A DNA stretch of 64,000 bases, from positions 250,501 to 314,500 of the forward strand of contig NC_080043.1 in assembly GCF_012489685.1 (NCBI RefSeq), written 5' to 3'. Source of the DNA: Lotus japonicus. Its lineage: Eukaryota > Streptophyta > Magnoliopsida > Fabales > Fabaceae. Within the stretch, counting starts at the first letter, position 1. Every line of letters starts with the position of its first letter. Below are positions 11,022-23,100 of the stretch, one piece after another. The position numbers were made by a program, and so were the translations under genes. The notes beneath the pieces are model-generated. The model made no database searches, was not told the origin of the DNA, and saw only the letters and a list, made by a program, of their open reading frames with translations.

Positions 11022-12895
11022 ATACTTCCCCCTAAAAGTTTGACCTCGTCCTCAAGGGGAAAAGAAGGAAAAAGTTCCTGGATCTTGGCAGCTGATTCCC
11101 AAGAATTATCACAAGTGGGTAAAGTGTCCCAGCGCACAAGTACTTCCAAGTTGCCAAAAGCATCTTCCCTGGTAGCTATGACATCAGCAGGTGTGACTTC
11201 CAACTCCAGCTCCTCATTGAGCATAGGAGGTAGTGAATGAGGTTGCTGATCTGGCTTCAGAGCTTTCTTTAAGAGAGACACATGAAAAACTGCATGAATT
11301 CTAGCTTGTGGTGGCAGCTCTAGCTTGTAAGCTACTGGTCCAACCCGACTCAGAACTTGATAAGGTCCATAAAACCTTGGAGCTAACTTAGCAAAGGGTC
11401 TAGAAGCTAGAGACTTTAATTTGTAAGGTTGCAGCTTGAGATATGCCCAGTCCCCTTCCTTAAATTCCACATTTCGTCTATGCTTATCAGCCTGCATCTT
11501 CATCTGATTCTGAGCCTTAGTTAAATTCCCTTTCAACTCCTCCAAGATAGCATCCCTGTGCAAAAACAACTGATTGACTTCCTCCACCCTTGAAGGAATA
11601 GCTCCAGCCTTGAGAAGAATAGGAGGGTCCCTCCCATATAAAGCTCTAAATGGAGTCATTCCTGCAGAACCATGGAAATTGGTATTAAACCAAAATTCTG
11701 CCGAGGATAACCAGTCCAGCCATTGCTTGGGTTTTGGGCCACAAAAACACCTCAAGTATGTCTCCAAGCACCTATTAACCACCTCAGTTTGGCCATCAGT
11801 TTGTGGATGATATGAGGTGCTCAATTTCAGTTGTGTGTCAGCCAATCTGAAAATCTCCTTCCAAAATTGACTGAGGAACAAGGGGTCCCTATCAGAAATG
11901 ATAGTAGTGGGGAAACCATGAAGCTTAACCACCTCTCTGATGAAAATCAAAGCAACATCCTTGGCTGTAAAAGGGTGTCCTAGCGCAAAGAAATGAGCAA
12001 ATTTAGAAAGCCCGTCCACTACCACCAAAATGGTATCCTTGCCTCTAACTCTAGGCAGCCCTCCCACAAAATCCATGGAAATGTCCATCCAAACTTCAGT
12101 AGGAACAGGCAATGGTTGCAGCAACCCTCCAGGAGCTAAGGTAGAATACTTGTTCCTTTGACAAATATCACATTCCTCTACAAACTTCCTTATGTCAGCC
12201 TTCATTCCTTCCCAATAAAGGAAGCTGGCTATCTTTTTGTAGGTTCTGAAATGGCCAGAATGGCCTCCCATAGGTGTTGCATGACATTCAGAAAGAATCA
12301 TAGGGATCCGATTAGAGTTCTTGGGCAAGACCAGTCTCTCTTTGTAAAACAGGAATCCATTCCTAAAACTGTACCCACTATGGGAAGTATGAGAGATGAG
12401 AAGTTCCTGAATCAACTTAGCAAGCTTAGGATCTTGGTGGAGCTCTGAATTCCATTCATCCTTATCAGCTGTAGAAATGACAGAAATAGCTGAGTACATC
12501 ATCTTCCTAGAAAGTGCATCAGCTGCAGAATTCTCACTTCCAGGCTTGTATTGAATCTCAAAATCCAATCCCACCAACTTCACTGCCCATTTAAACTGCT
12601 CATCTGTAAACAACCTTTGATCATTCAAGAATTTCAAACTCCTTTGATCTGTTTTTATGACAAAGTGTCTTCCCATGAGATAGTGTCTCCACTTTTGTAT
12701 GGCCTGGACAAGTGCCATGAGTTCTCTCTCATACACAGATTTCTGTTGTGCTCTTGGAGATAGGCCTTTACTCCAAAAAGTTAGTGGCCTGCCCTCCTGC
12801 ATGAGAACAGCTCCAAGGCCCTTACTGGAAGCATCTGTTTCCACCACGAACTGTTTGGAAAAATCAGGGACTGCCAGTAATGGAAGGTTAATCAT
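10976..12895 (-). pseudogene. Chromovirus pol, 3' part: RNase H, integrase, chromodomain
   Basis: An open frame of 639 codons holding the end of pol. RNase H begins at FVVETDASSKGLGAVL near residue 18. The integrase zinc-binding region has H..H (GGHSGHF) and CDICQ. The catalytic core shows the D of DGLSKF-type context, SDRDPLF and the E of DGQTEVVNR. A C-terminal chromodomain includes EVLVRWDTLPTCDNSWE, which in this clade is thought to steer insertion by reading histone marks. It is cut off from the RT part by a frameshift in the A-run at about 12951-12958, so no complete polyprotein can be made. The last codons overlap the purine tract and the 3' LTR. Confidence 0.9.
11022..11040 (-). other. 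Polypurine tract of the chromovirus
   Basis: On the minus strand the sequence next to the 3' LTR reads AAACTTTTAGGGGGAAGTAT, a purine-rich tract of the kind that primes plus-strand DNA synthesis. It sits inside the pol reading frame. Confidence 0.7.
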
Positions 12896-12903
12896 AGTTG
12901 TTT

Positions 12904-13964
12904 TCAGCTCTTCAAAAGCCTCAGTGGCTGCTGGTGTCCATTTGAACCCCTTTTTTTTAACAAATCAGTCAAGGGCCTGGCAATCTTGCCATAGTTTTGC
13001 ACAAACCGCCTGTAATAACCAGTGAGCCCTAGGAACCCTCTCAACCCCTTAATATCTCTAGGGATTGGCCAATCTTTAATGGCTTCCACCTTAGTCTGTT
13101 CTGCTGCCACACCAGCTCCTGAAATAGTATGGCCCAAATATTCCAAGCTTGACTGGCCAAAAGTGCATTTTTTCCTATTTGCCTTGAGAGAGTTTTGTTT
13201 TAGCAAAGATAAGACCAGCTGTAAATGTTCAGAATGGGATGATAAATCTGGGCTGTAAACCAGAATATCATCAAAGAATACTAAGGCAAATTTCCTCAAA
13301 TAAGGCTTGAGGACTTCATTCATAAGGGCTTGGAATCTAGAGGGAGCATTTGTGAGGCCAAAAGGCATAACAAGGAACTCATAATGGCCCTCATGTGTAC
13401 GAAAAGCTGTCTTTTCTATATCCTCTTCCTTCATCCTTATTTGATGGTACCCTGATTTCAGGTCCAGCTTGGAAAACACCTTGGCACCTCCAATTTCATC
13501 CAAAAGTTCCTCTATAATAGGAATAGGGAACTTATTTGGAACAGTGATTTTATTAAGAGCCCTAAAATCAACACAAAATCTCCATCCCCCATCCTTCTTC
13601 TTCACCAAAATGATAGGCTGGAATAAGGGCTAATACTAGGCCTTATGACCCCTCCTTCCAACATTTCTGCCACCAATTTTTCTATTTCATTTTTCTGGTA
13701 GTGAGGGCACTTGTATGGCCTCAGATTTGGTATGTCAGCCCCTTCTTTCAGTTGTATGGCATGGTCATGCCTTCTCCTTGGAGGTAAGCCTTGAAGATCC
13801 TGGAAAACTGAGTCAAATTTGGCCAAAACTGCAGCCAAACTTGCTGGAATAATTCTGTCATCCTGTACTGTTGTGGCTTTTTTATCACAGTGAACCAGCA
13901 AACCTTCCCCTTCCTCCATCAAAATCTGCATGAGTGCTCCATAAGACAACTCAGATTTTGTCAA
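12904..13964 (-). pseudogene. Chromovirus pol, reverse transcriptase part, frameshifted
   Basis: Reverse transcriptase in two frames. The upstream piece (13964-13602) ends in the pre-RT region (PHYQKNEIEKLVAEML). The downstream piece (13608-12904) has the RT core: [43 protein letters not shown] and the catalytic [10 protein letters not shown] one-base loss at about 13615-13619 moves the frame between the two. The downstream piece ends in the frameshifted A-run near 12951. The upstream piece is separated from gag by an in-frame TAA at 13992-13994. Confidence 0.9.
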
Positions 13965-13991
13965 AGCTGGATCACCTTCCAGGGTAAACCA

Positions 13992-15462
13992 TTAACCATC
14001 CTTCTTTAGTGACAACCTCATCTTGCTGAAGTTAGCTTTGATATCACCCAGGCTAGCTAACCAATCTAAACCCAGTACCAGATCTATACCATTGAGGCCA
14101 AACAGGTAAAAGTCTTGAGTGACTTCTAATGATTGTATCATCAACTTCAGATCAGAACACTTCCCCTTACATCCAATCTTATAACCATCACCAACTTCCA
14201 CCGTGTAATCTGGGGTGTTTTCCACTGGTAAAAGAATTTCTCCAACCAGTTTCTTAGAAATGAAACTATGTGAGGCCCCACAATCTATGAGAACCACCAC
14301 TGCTTGGTCCTTGATAGTTCCCTGCATTTTCCAAGACTTGTGGGAAGTAAACCCACTCATTGAACAGAGGGACAACTGCAGAGAATTAAACTCTCCAGAT
14401 AAAGCATCCTCAAATTCTCCCCCCTCCAAGTCCTCCTCCTCTTCCAAGAGTAACATCCTAAGTTGCCTGTTTTTGCATTTATGGTCTCTAGTAAAGGTTT
14501 CATCACACCTGAAACACAAGTTTTTCTCCCTCTTTTCCTTCATTTCAGCAGCAGTCAAAGGCTTGTAACCCTCTACCCTGGTCCTACCAGCTTCTGGAAC
14601 TAGCCCACTCCGAGCAGTTCCTACAGGATTGTCCTGTTTATGCTCACTATTGCTATGAGGCTCTATTGTAACAGTTTTATTGTAATTGTTGCTTCTATAA
14701 GAACCTACAGATCTCACAAACCCCCCACTCTTCTTAGTAACAACCTGGTTCTTTTGTTCAATCAATAAAGACTTTTGAATAACCTCAACAAGAGTATTCA
14801 ACTCAAACAACCTCACTTCAGCCTTAATCTCTTCTTTGAGTCCATTTAGGAAAATTCCTCTCACAAAATCATGGTCAATCTCTTTCAAAGCCCCAACATA
14901 TTTTTCAAACTCCTCAACATATTCATCTACAGATCCAACTTGCTTCAAAGATAACAGTAATTCAAAAGGATTTTGAACCATAGAGGGTTGGAATCTTCTT
15001 ACCACTGCCAGCTTGAAAGCTTCCCATGAAGGTGAGGGATTGCATCGCTCCCACCACTGGAACCAACTGAGTGCTCTACCCTCCAATGCCACCATAGTTG
15101 CTTGCATTCTTTCCTCTTCAATCACTTCCCTCAGTGCAAAGTAACGTTCCAATTTCTGTGTCCAGCCTACAGCATCAGTTCCTAGAAAAAATTGGAATCT
15201 CCAATTTCCTCCAACGATTCTTGCTAGGAACTCGATCTCGTTCCTCTCTGCTCCTACTTCCTTCGATTTCGTCTTCTCCAGCGGATTCGCGATCACGAAC
15301 CTCCAGTCTGGCTCGCAGCGACGCGATGAGGTCCTCTGCCACCTTGGTTCGCACCTCCGTCAACTCCAATCGAGTGCGCAAGCCCTCTGTTTCCTGTAGC
15401 AATTCATCTCTCTCCTGGCTCCAGCTTCCATCGCTTCTTGCCATGGTTCTTGTCGTAACCAT
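13992..15462 (-). pseudogene. Chromovirus gag and protease, frameshifted
   Basis: The probable gag start is at 15462 or 15438 (MVTTRTMARSDGSW), followed by a short coiled coil. A one-base shift at about 15183 moves the rest into the frame that runs to 13992. That part carries the retrotransposon gag region (WTQKLERYFALREV, ALSWFQWWERC), a CCHC zinc knuckle (CFRCDETFTRDHKC) for RNA binding, and the aspartic protease motif VVLIDCGASHSFIS. The residue after the catalytic Asp is Cys instead of the usual Ser/Thr. A TAA at 13992-13994 then ends the frame although homologous sequence continues in the same frame beyond it. Confidence 0.88.
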
Positions 15463-15511
15463 TCAGAGTTGCAGAAATCGCGTGGGTTCACCCTCAGGCA
15501 CCAAGAATGGT

Positions 15512-15523
15512 GCTCTGATACCA
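15512..15523 (-). other. Primer binding site for initiator Met tRNA
   Basis: One base inside the 5' LTR the minus strand reads TGGTATCAGAGC, complementary to the 3' end of plant initiator methionine tRNA. It marks the right LTR as the 5' LTR and fixes the element's orientation as minus. Confidence 0.92.
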
Positions 15524-15524
15524 G

Positions 15525-15923
15525 TGATAACACTGGTAAATTCAGGGACTGATATTGAACTGAAAGTGATTACAATGCAATTGCTCAATAGAGCTATAAC
15601 TGGGAATCTAGGGATTTACAGAGAATTAGGGGAAACTGGGAAATTGGGGAAGAACACAAGGTTAGGGTTTCCACCTAGAGATCCCTCGATCTCTCTCTGA
15701 TTCCTCAATCAGAAATGAACCTCTAACTTCAATGCCTTCCTCAACAAGTAATCTAACTATTTATACTACTCAGTTGTAACTAACAACTGTTACTAACTAT
15801 AACTGCTCCAGTTGTAGCCAGCTGTCAGCTAATAACCTAACAGCTTATTAAAATTAAGTCCCCTTACTAACTAATATTTACCCCTGACCCCTTCTTCTTG
15901 AATAAACCTGCTTGAACCTATCA
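15525..15923 (-). repeat. 5' LTR of the chromovirus
   Basis: 399 bp, TGATAA at the left and ACCTATCA at the right on the plus strand, followed directly by the target duplication GCATG. About 98.7% identical by eye to the 3' LTR. Confidence 0.93.
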
Positions 15924-15928
15924 GCATG

Positions 15929-17194
15929 TCTAGGGTTGATGAAGTTATGTTTTGGGGAAGATCTTAATGGCAGGATAGGGGTTAGCTATGGCCTGCTTTC
16001 TAGTCTGAGTCTGAGTGAACATCTTTGAAGTAGCTTCTAGTGCAGGCTAAGGTCATTCATCTGGCAGCGGGTGGTGACCATCAGTGATGGTTATAATTGA
16101 CTTACCATTTTTCCACAGGGAGTGCCAAATGTTTCGGACAAGGTCTATCTTACTTCTCTAATGCATGCTCTGATGCAACATGCGACTTTCTTTGATACGC
16201 AGTGATGGCAATGCTCTCTTTATCCTACTCTGTTACATCTAATTCCACCTTTTTTTTTTCATGAAACCAAAGTGTTGCACATACACTTCTTAAATATTTT
16301 GAACTGTTATGCTCCATTTTAAAAGTACAAAAATCACAGGATGGAACTATATCCCATTGTGAATTTTATCGATCGCTACCTTATAATTTCAAATAGATGC
16401 CGCAAATACGGGGGGAGGGGGGGGGGGAATAAAAAGATTTGCAATGATTGGTTACTTTCAACTTGATTCATTGGAGACCCGGGCGAAAGACTATGATTTT
16501 CATGGTAAATGAATGAAAACTAGATAATAATAATACAGATTAACAAATGCTTTCAAAATTCAATATAATACAAGGCTGAAAATTTCAGTACAGTGCATTG
16601 CTTGTGATCACTTTCTGGGTTTCCCACACCATGCTGAATGCAAGCTGAAGAATTTTCTTGAACCCTTTCAAACTCGCAGCTAACTTTTGCCACTATAGAA
16701 AGGGCAACCATGGAATACCCATACTATATATCTAGTCATCACCTGTACCAGATTACACGGGTAGAATTACATCAAGTACTATACATGTGCCAAATAGTCT
16801 AATGTATAAATACCAATCATCTATCAAATCGGATTTGATGAACAAATTCCCACAGGGTTGATACATGTATGTGCCATATCACTAAAAAACAAACATGGGT
16901 TCAATGACTTCACTCTTCCAAAAAATCATTGGAGGGGGTGACTATTTAGCTCCTGCTTTTGGAAAGAAAGTACCCTAGCTGAAATATACTAAAATTTAAT
17001 CTTATAAAAAATATAGTTATATCCAAATTATTAGGAAAGATATACCGAGTTTTAAATGAATCCAATCTAATCCATTTTTGGTCGAGCATAAACGTGCATC
17101 ATGATTCGAAGGCAGAAGTTCAAACCATTTGACAAAAAATATATGCATATTTTGAGAGGCAATAGAAACCTAGGCATGGCTTTTGGAACATTAC
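15929..17194. other. Between gypsy element and CAX: no gene recognised
   Basis: The first 300 bp continue the decayed sequence interrupted by the gypsy insertion. A G-run with GGGGGGAGGGGGGGGGG lies at 16409-16426. From about 16550 to 17194 the DNA probably holds the CAX 3' UTR (minus strand). An alternative last CAX exon could lie around 16530-16705 (see the CAX entry). Confidence 0.4.
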
Positions 17195-20100
17195 TTAGCA
17201 ATAGCTTAAGAGAATTTGAGGGGATTCATCTAGCTTCTGCCTCATTATATAACCTACTAGGAACCTGTGCAGTATATTATCGGTGAACTCACCACTTTTA
17301 GGGTCTACATGTACGAAAAAACTGGCAGCAACTATAAGATAGCATAGAATGAGCATCAAGCCTTTAAAATAATTTGAGGTTCCTTCCTGTAAGATTAAAA
17401 GCAATTTAAAGATATTAGTCTCACACAAATAATAGAGACAACAAGAGAAAATGTAGCTAAATGAACCCAACCACTCATGGATGAAGAAAGTTGCAATAAA
17501 AAGCCAATGAAACAACTCAAAAGGAACTTTGACCCTAACTAAACTGAATGAGAGATAAGTGATAATTACCCCATTTTAACTGCATATTGGACACCAACAT
17601 TTATGCTTTCTCAACATATGTATAAAATCTACGTAGCAAGATATTTGTTTTAAAATAGAAGGCCCAGAACGAGACTACCAGACCATGAGACTAGATAATA
17701 TTCCATCTAGTGGAATGAAAATAACCAAAACACTAAACATAGATTCTCATGACATGTTGCTCTAATTGCCTGAAATCCTAAACACATTGCATTTATACAG
17801 ATTATTATACTATTGAATTACCTGGTCTTCCGTACCTGATTTTTCCTCAGTTATCTATCATAAAATAAAGAGATGCACAATGCAAAAACCACATAATTAT
17901 GCAAAATGGGAATATGCTTCACCAAAAAAAATTAAAATTTACAGGTTGTGCATATTATACATTTACCGAGAACACCTACACCTCATCCTTTACAAGAATT
18001 AATAATTTTAACTCCAGATTCAAAGGACAGCATATGAATGTTTCTTATTTTGTTTTTGGTTCAGAACTTATTAGTGTTCCTACTAGAAAACACCTACATT
18101 CATGCTTCCTGCTAAATGACATGCGCACACACAAAAACACTAATGAGCTCTGGAATTCAGTGTTCAAAAAGAAAAAGAGAGAAGGGGAGTGAGAGAGAGG
18201 ATAGCAGTTATTACTTTGGCCTAATTCTTCATTTAGGTTTCCTAAGCAATAACGACATGGAGAAGCTTCATATATGATTTTTTTATATCAGACATACAAC
18301 AAATAATTGTATTGATTCAGAATTTTCCTAAGCGCCCTCATCCTCTATACGTCATTCAGATTTTTCACTCTTCAACAATACATCTTCCAAATCCCAATAC
18401 ATCTCCCTTATTTTCTTCAATCAAGACTTGAGCTTCATTAATCAATCAATATTAAACAATATGAGATGTTTGCAAATCATCAAAAAATTAGAAAATTTTC
18501 AAAATTATAAATTAAAGCATTTTATTTTTTATATTTAATTAACATTTTATACTTCACAAATTATTGCACCGGTATGTTTGCTAGTTAGACTTTATTTTGG
18601 CTTGACTAAACATAGAATAGAGAGAACGTATTAAGGTCACGAAGCATTTAAACTGCTATCAACACAATTCAACAGGACAAAGTTGAAATCACATACCTGC
18701 ATCATAAATGCAACTACCAGCACGGTTATAAAAAGTGTGGCAGTCTCAAAGAGTTGAAAATTCAAATCCATTTCTTTTCCCATGCACCACCCAACAACCA
18801 CACAAAAGGGGATCTACAGTTTTCAAGAGAATAAGAATCATCAATCTTGTGACCGTCATCCTGTTTTAAAACGTTAATAAACTCAAGAAACATCTTCATA
18901 TGACTGAGAAATCCAGGTTAGTTTAATTAATCATATAAAGATATAGTAAAGGTATACCCCCCAATAATGATTTAATAAAAGTTCAAGGCCATACCACAAA
19001 CATAGATATTTGTGTGGATGATCCAATGGCAACTCCAATTGTGATATCCTGAGGAGAAATCAAATCCATTAACAAATTAAACAGATTCAATAGAATAAAG
19101 AGTAGGCTTTGAGAAGTCACTTACAAGCTTATCCTTCACAGCAAACATGATAGCACTTGCATGCTCTGCAGCATTTCCTACAATTGGAAGCAAGATGACA
19201 CTAATAAAAGCCACTGACATATTCATTGACTCAGATGCTCCCTGCAAGAGAGCGAAAACACAAAAAGTTCAAGAATCAGCTTATAAAAAACAGCTACTTA
19301 AACCAATGTAACATAAACAATGATACTATTTAAAGAATAACACAACTTAAAAACTTTATGGGAGAAAAACAGCCACTGGATACTAATCAGAGCAATACAC
19401 CTCACATATACAGCATACTTGAACGTAAATGTATGTGTGTGTGTATATATATAATCACTAATATCTGTAAATAATTATCATCTAAACCTTTTCTCACAAG
19501 GTGGGGTTGGCTATATGAATTGGTCTACACCATAATACCCTGTCATATATGAAGTTAATAGACAGATTATTTCACTCTAAAATCCTCTTAATGAATTGGC
19601 CTAAAGTATTTCCAGGTATCCCTCTACCCCTAACTGTTGGACTCAGCTTCCATTTGATCAACCCTCCTTATAGGTGCTTCAAAGAGCATCTAACAAATGC
19701 ATCAATAGTTTCCCACTCTTATCCTATATTATTTATAACATAGTATCTTTTTCTAATTATCTATTTTGTCCTATTTCTAATCATCCTAACTCCATTATAG
19801 AACAATTATTTATTATTAAATTTAACAATAACTACTTCTAATAACTCTAAAATGATTCTCGTCTAATTACAATATTTAACGATATTTACTTCTAATAACT
19901 TCGTTCTCGAGTGATTCTCTCCTAGCTACTATATTTAATATCTTCAATTATTTTCTCTTAACTTCAGTATTTCACAATATTTTTCGACTCATCCTTATTA
20001 CCCCTTTTATATACTTTCCTAATCAACACCCAAAAAAAATACTTTCCTAATAAACCTCTAACAAGCAGATACCTAAAAACAAGTTTCCTGAAAAATGAAA

Positions 20101-23100
20101 GAAAAATTAAGAGCAAAATATAAAGGCCCAAATTCAACATTCCACAAGAATATACTCCCTCCGGTCCTATTTATAAGCAATAAAAAAAAAATTCACATAG
20201 TTTAAGAAATGTAGTAAAACTAGATAAAATGTATTAAATTTGTCTTGAATCAAAATAAACTTCCAAAATTACCCTTTGTTATTCGTGTTGGAAAGTGGGA
20301 AAGAGAGAGAATAATTAATGAGACACATTCTACAAGTTAGAATTATAAGGGCATCATTGGAAAAAAATAATTAATATAGCTCAAACTTTCATTTGGTTCT
20401 TATAAAAAGGACCAAGATTTTTCTTCTCTTTCATGCTTATAAATAGGACCGGAGGGAGTAAGCTTTAAGGGTACGAATAACAGGATAAAAAAATCCCGAC
20501 AGTGACGCCAGAACAATACCTGTATGGCATCCACAAGGTACCCAGACAATATAGATACCCATGCTGTCAAAATAGCAAGCCAGATTATTGCTTCCCATTG
20601 AGTTAATTCAAGTTCTTCCTCCTCTTCACAATCTTCGCTTTTATCTCCTTCCTACATTATACAGTATAGAGATTAAGTGTAAAGGGACCACCGAATGACA
20701 GAGAAAAACTGCATATGGTAGGCACAATCTCACTTACACTAACTCTTTCATATTTTAAAAAATATTATACATCTAATAATTTCATATTCTGTTAACTGAA
20801 AAAAAAGGTTTAATCCCCCATCGAAAAAGAAAAAGCATAAAAAAATGCTTTTCACTTTTCTATAAATGTCAGACAATTCCACTCAAGCTAACATCTCTCA
20901 AACTAAAGAGTCGCATACCTTTGTCATATATGTCTTAGAGGAAGTTCAATCATACTGATATGTGATCATATTGAGTCTGATTTGATGAAACAAAATTGAA
21001 TGATTGTTTCCTTAAGGTTTTCCTTTGTCTTCAAAAGTATTAAGAAATTTCATTGAAGTACTTGCCTTCATGAAATACATATTTAGTCACTTATCCTATT
21101 TTTATCTTTTAATATCTTTGGATAACATTTTCAACTAATTAAAATATTTGTATCTAGTGATCAAAATAAAACCTCTTAGAAGGGATCCAAATTTATCTAC
21201 CTTTCCTTTTCTTTTAAGTTTGGGTTAGGGCTGGGTAGTAACTAGTAAGACCCTACTAGAAAAAATGGAGGCCAGCCAATGTCCAATACTAGTTTAACTC
21301 TTTGAAATGAAAGACATGAGGAGACTGGAGTACTTCCTTAGGATTGAAGTTGCATACTCTAAACAAGGGAATTTCGTCTCTTAGAGGAAGTGTGTATCAA
21401 ACCTTTTTAGGAGACTGACAAACTTGGATTTAAAGATACAAGTATTCCCATTTAGCATAATCATAGAATGGAGAAGATACAAAGAATCCTAAGATTGATA
21501 AAACTCATAGCTAGAGATTAGTAGGGAAATTGATATAGTTGGAACATGTTAAACTTGAATTAGCATGTGTTGTTATTATTATAAGTCAGTTCATGCATGA
21601 TCCCAGGGTAGAACACATCCAAGCTACAGATAAAAAATCTTAAGTATCATAAAGCCGTGCTAGGTTTAGGGTTACGGTTTATAAGAGGTGGAGTTAGACC
21701 ATGAATGCAGCCTTTCGTGTGAAAATCTGGACACATGGAGAAGAAGCAGAATTAGTTACTCGGTCAAGCACAGAAGCTGAATTTCTAGCCATGGTACAAG
21801 AAATTTGTGACCTACTACGGATGGAGATTGTTTCAGATGACTTGTAGGTTAAGTATGAAGCTCCTATGAAATTATTTTGTGACAACAAACCAGCTAATAG
21901 TATTGCTCATAATCTAGTTCAACATGATAGGAAGAAGTACATTGAGATAGATTGACACTTCATTAAGGAGAACCTGAATAATGGCTTCATAGCAATAGCG
22001 TATGTTCCTTTCAGAAACAAGCTAATAGATATAATATCCAAAGGCTGTCAACCAAACTATTTTTGGAACATACTTGCAAGTTAGGAATGACTGATATCCA
22101 TTCACCACCTTGAGGGGAGTGTTATAAATCATGTACATACTACATAGCATTACTTTAGGACTACTTTAGGGGGGAAATAGAAATATATTTTCACGGTATT
22201 ATTTCCCCCTTCATTAGGAAGGATTTCACATTTATTTTCTTTTATTGGCATATAAACCTATAAATTGTAAATCACCTATGTACCTATTAATCAAGTGAAC
22301 AATATTCAAAAAAACTGTGTTCACCCTGAGCACACCACAAACCTAAGGGATAATGCTAAAAAGAAAAAAAAAAAAGATGAGGCAAAAGAACTAACCTCAT
22401 CCACAGGATTATAAGAACTGTGCTGACTTTTAAGTTGAAAGAAAAGGTAGCTTGCATATGCCACTAACATTATGCAACTGCTAAATCTTGATAGAGATAA
22501 TACGGACTTCCCAAGATGAACCTCTGAGTGAGTAAAGTGAAGCACAGCAGGAAATAATAATCCCATTACAGCCATCAACAACAACCCAGAATTGACAATA
22601 GCAGTTGCCTGTTGCAAGGGCCAAGTATAATGTGAATTCTGTGAAATGTAGAGGACACAAATGGGAAGAAACAATAATGTGTAATAATTTCAATGAGGTC
22701 ATGCTATATACCTTATTGAAAACCTGAACTTTTTGGTAGTGGACAATCCCACCGGTAAAGAATGCACAGCCAAGGACTAGAAGCATATTTGACAAGATTG
22801 AACCAAGTAAAGTTTGCTGAACAACCCTAATCATACCGCTTTTCAAAGCATAAATTGATATAATCATTTCAGTTGCATTGCCAAACGTGGCATTAAGCAG
22901 ACCCCCAACTGCACATACCAGAAAAGGTCAGTTCAATTGACAAAAGACTCTATGCACTCAGTACAAGCCTTGCAGAAACTAGGTCCTATTGAATTAATCT
23001 CTAATGGGAAACCTTATATAACATACTCTGTTGCTGATACAAGAAAGATTTGTACTATACCTGTGGGTCCTGTGTACAACGCAAGCTGCCTGCATCAGAG

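Larger units (their letters stand above)
10618..15928 (-). mobile_element. Full-length Ty3/gypsy chromovirus, Reina-like by size
   Basis: The element proper is 10623-15923 (5301 bp), flanked by a perfect 5-bp target duplication GCATG (10618-10622 and 15924-15928). It has two 399-bp LTRs with TG..CA ends, an initiator-Met tRNA primer site, a purine tract, and gag, protease, RT, RNase H, integrase and a C-terminal chromodomain in gypsy order. Short LTRs, small size and a chromodomain fit the Reina clade of chromoviruses; this is inferred, not tested by phylogeny. The coding region has four lesions, so the copy is not autonomous. The LTRs differ at about 5 positions, so the insertion is recent. 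Confidence 0.92.

Noticed and set aside
15512..15523. tRNA gene 3' end
   Set aside because: No tRNA fold surrounds it; its position next to the LTR shows it is the primer binding site.
11010..15700. Plus-strand ORFs across the chromovirus (for example 200 codons at 15098)
   Set aside because: They are shadows of gag, pol and LTR on the minus strand; the last 57 codons at 15098-15700 and 10502-10798 agree only because both are LTR.
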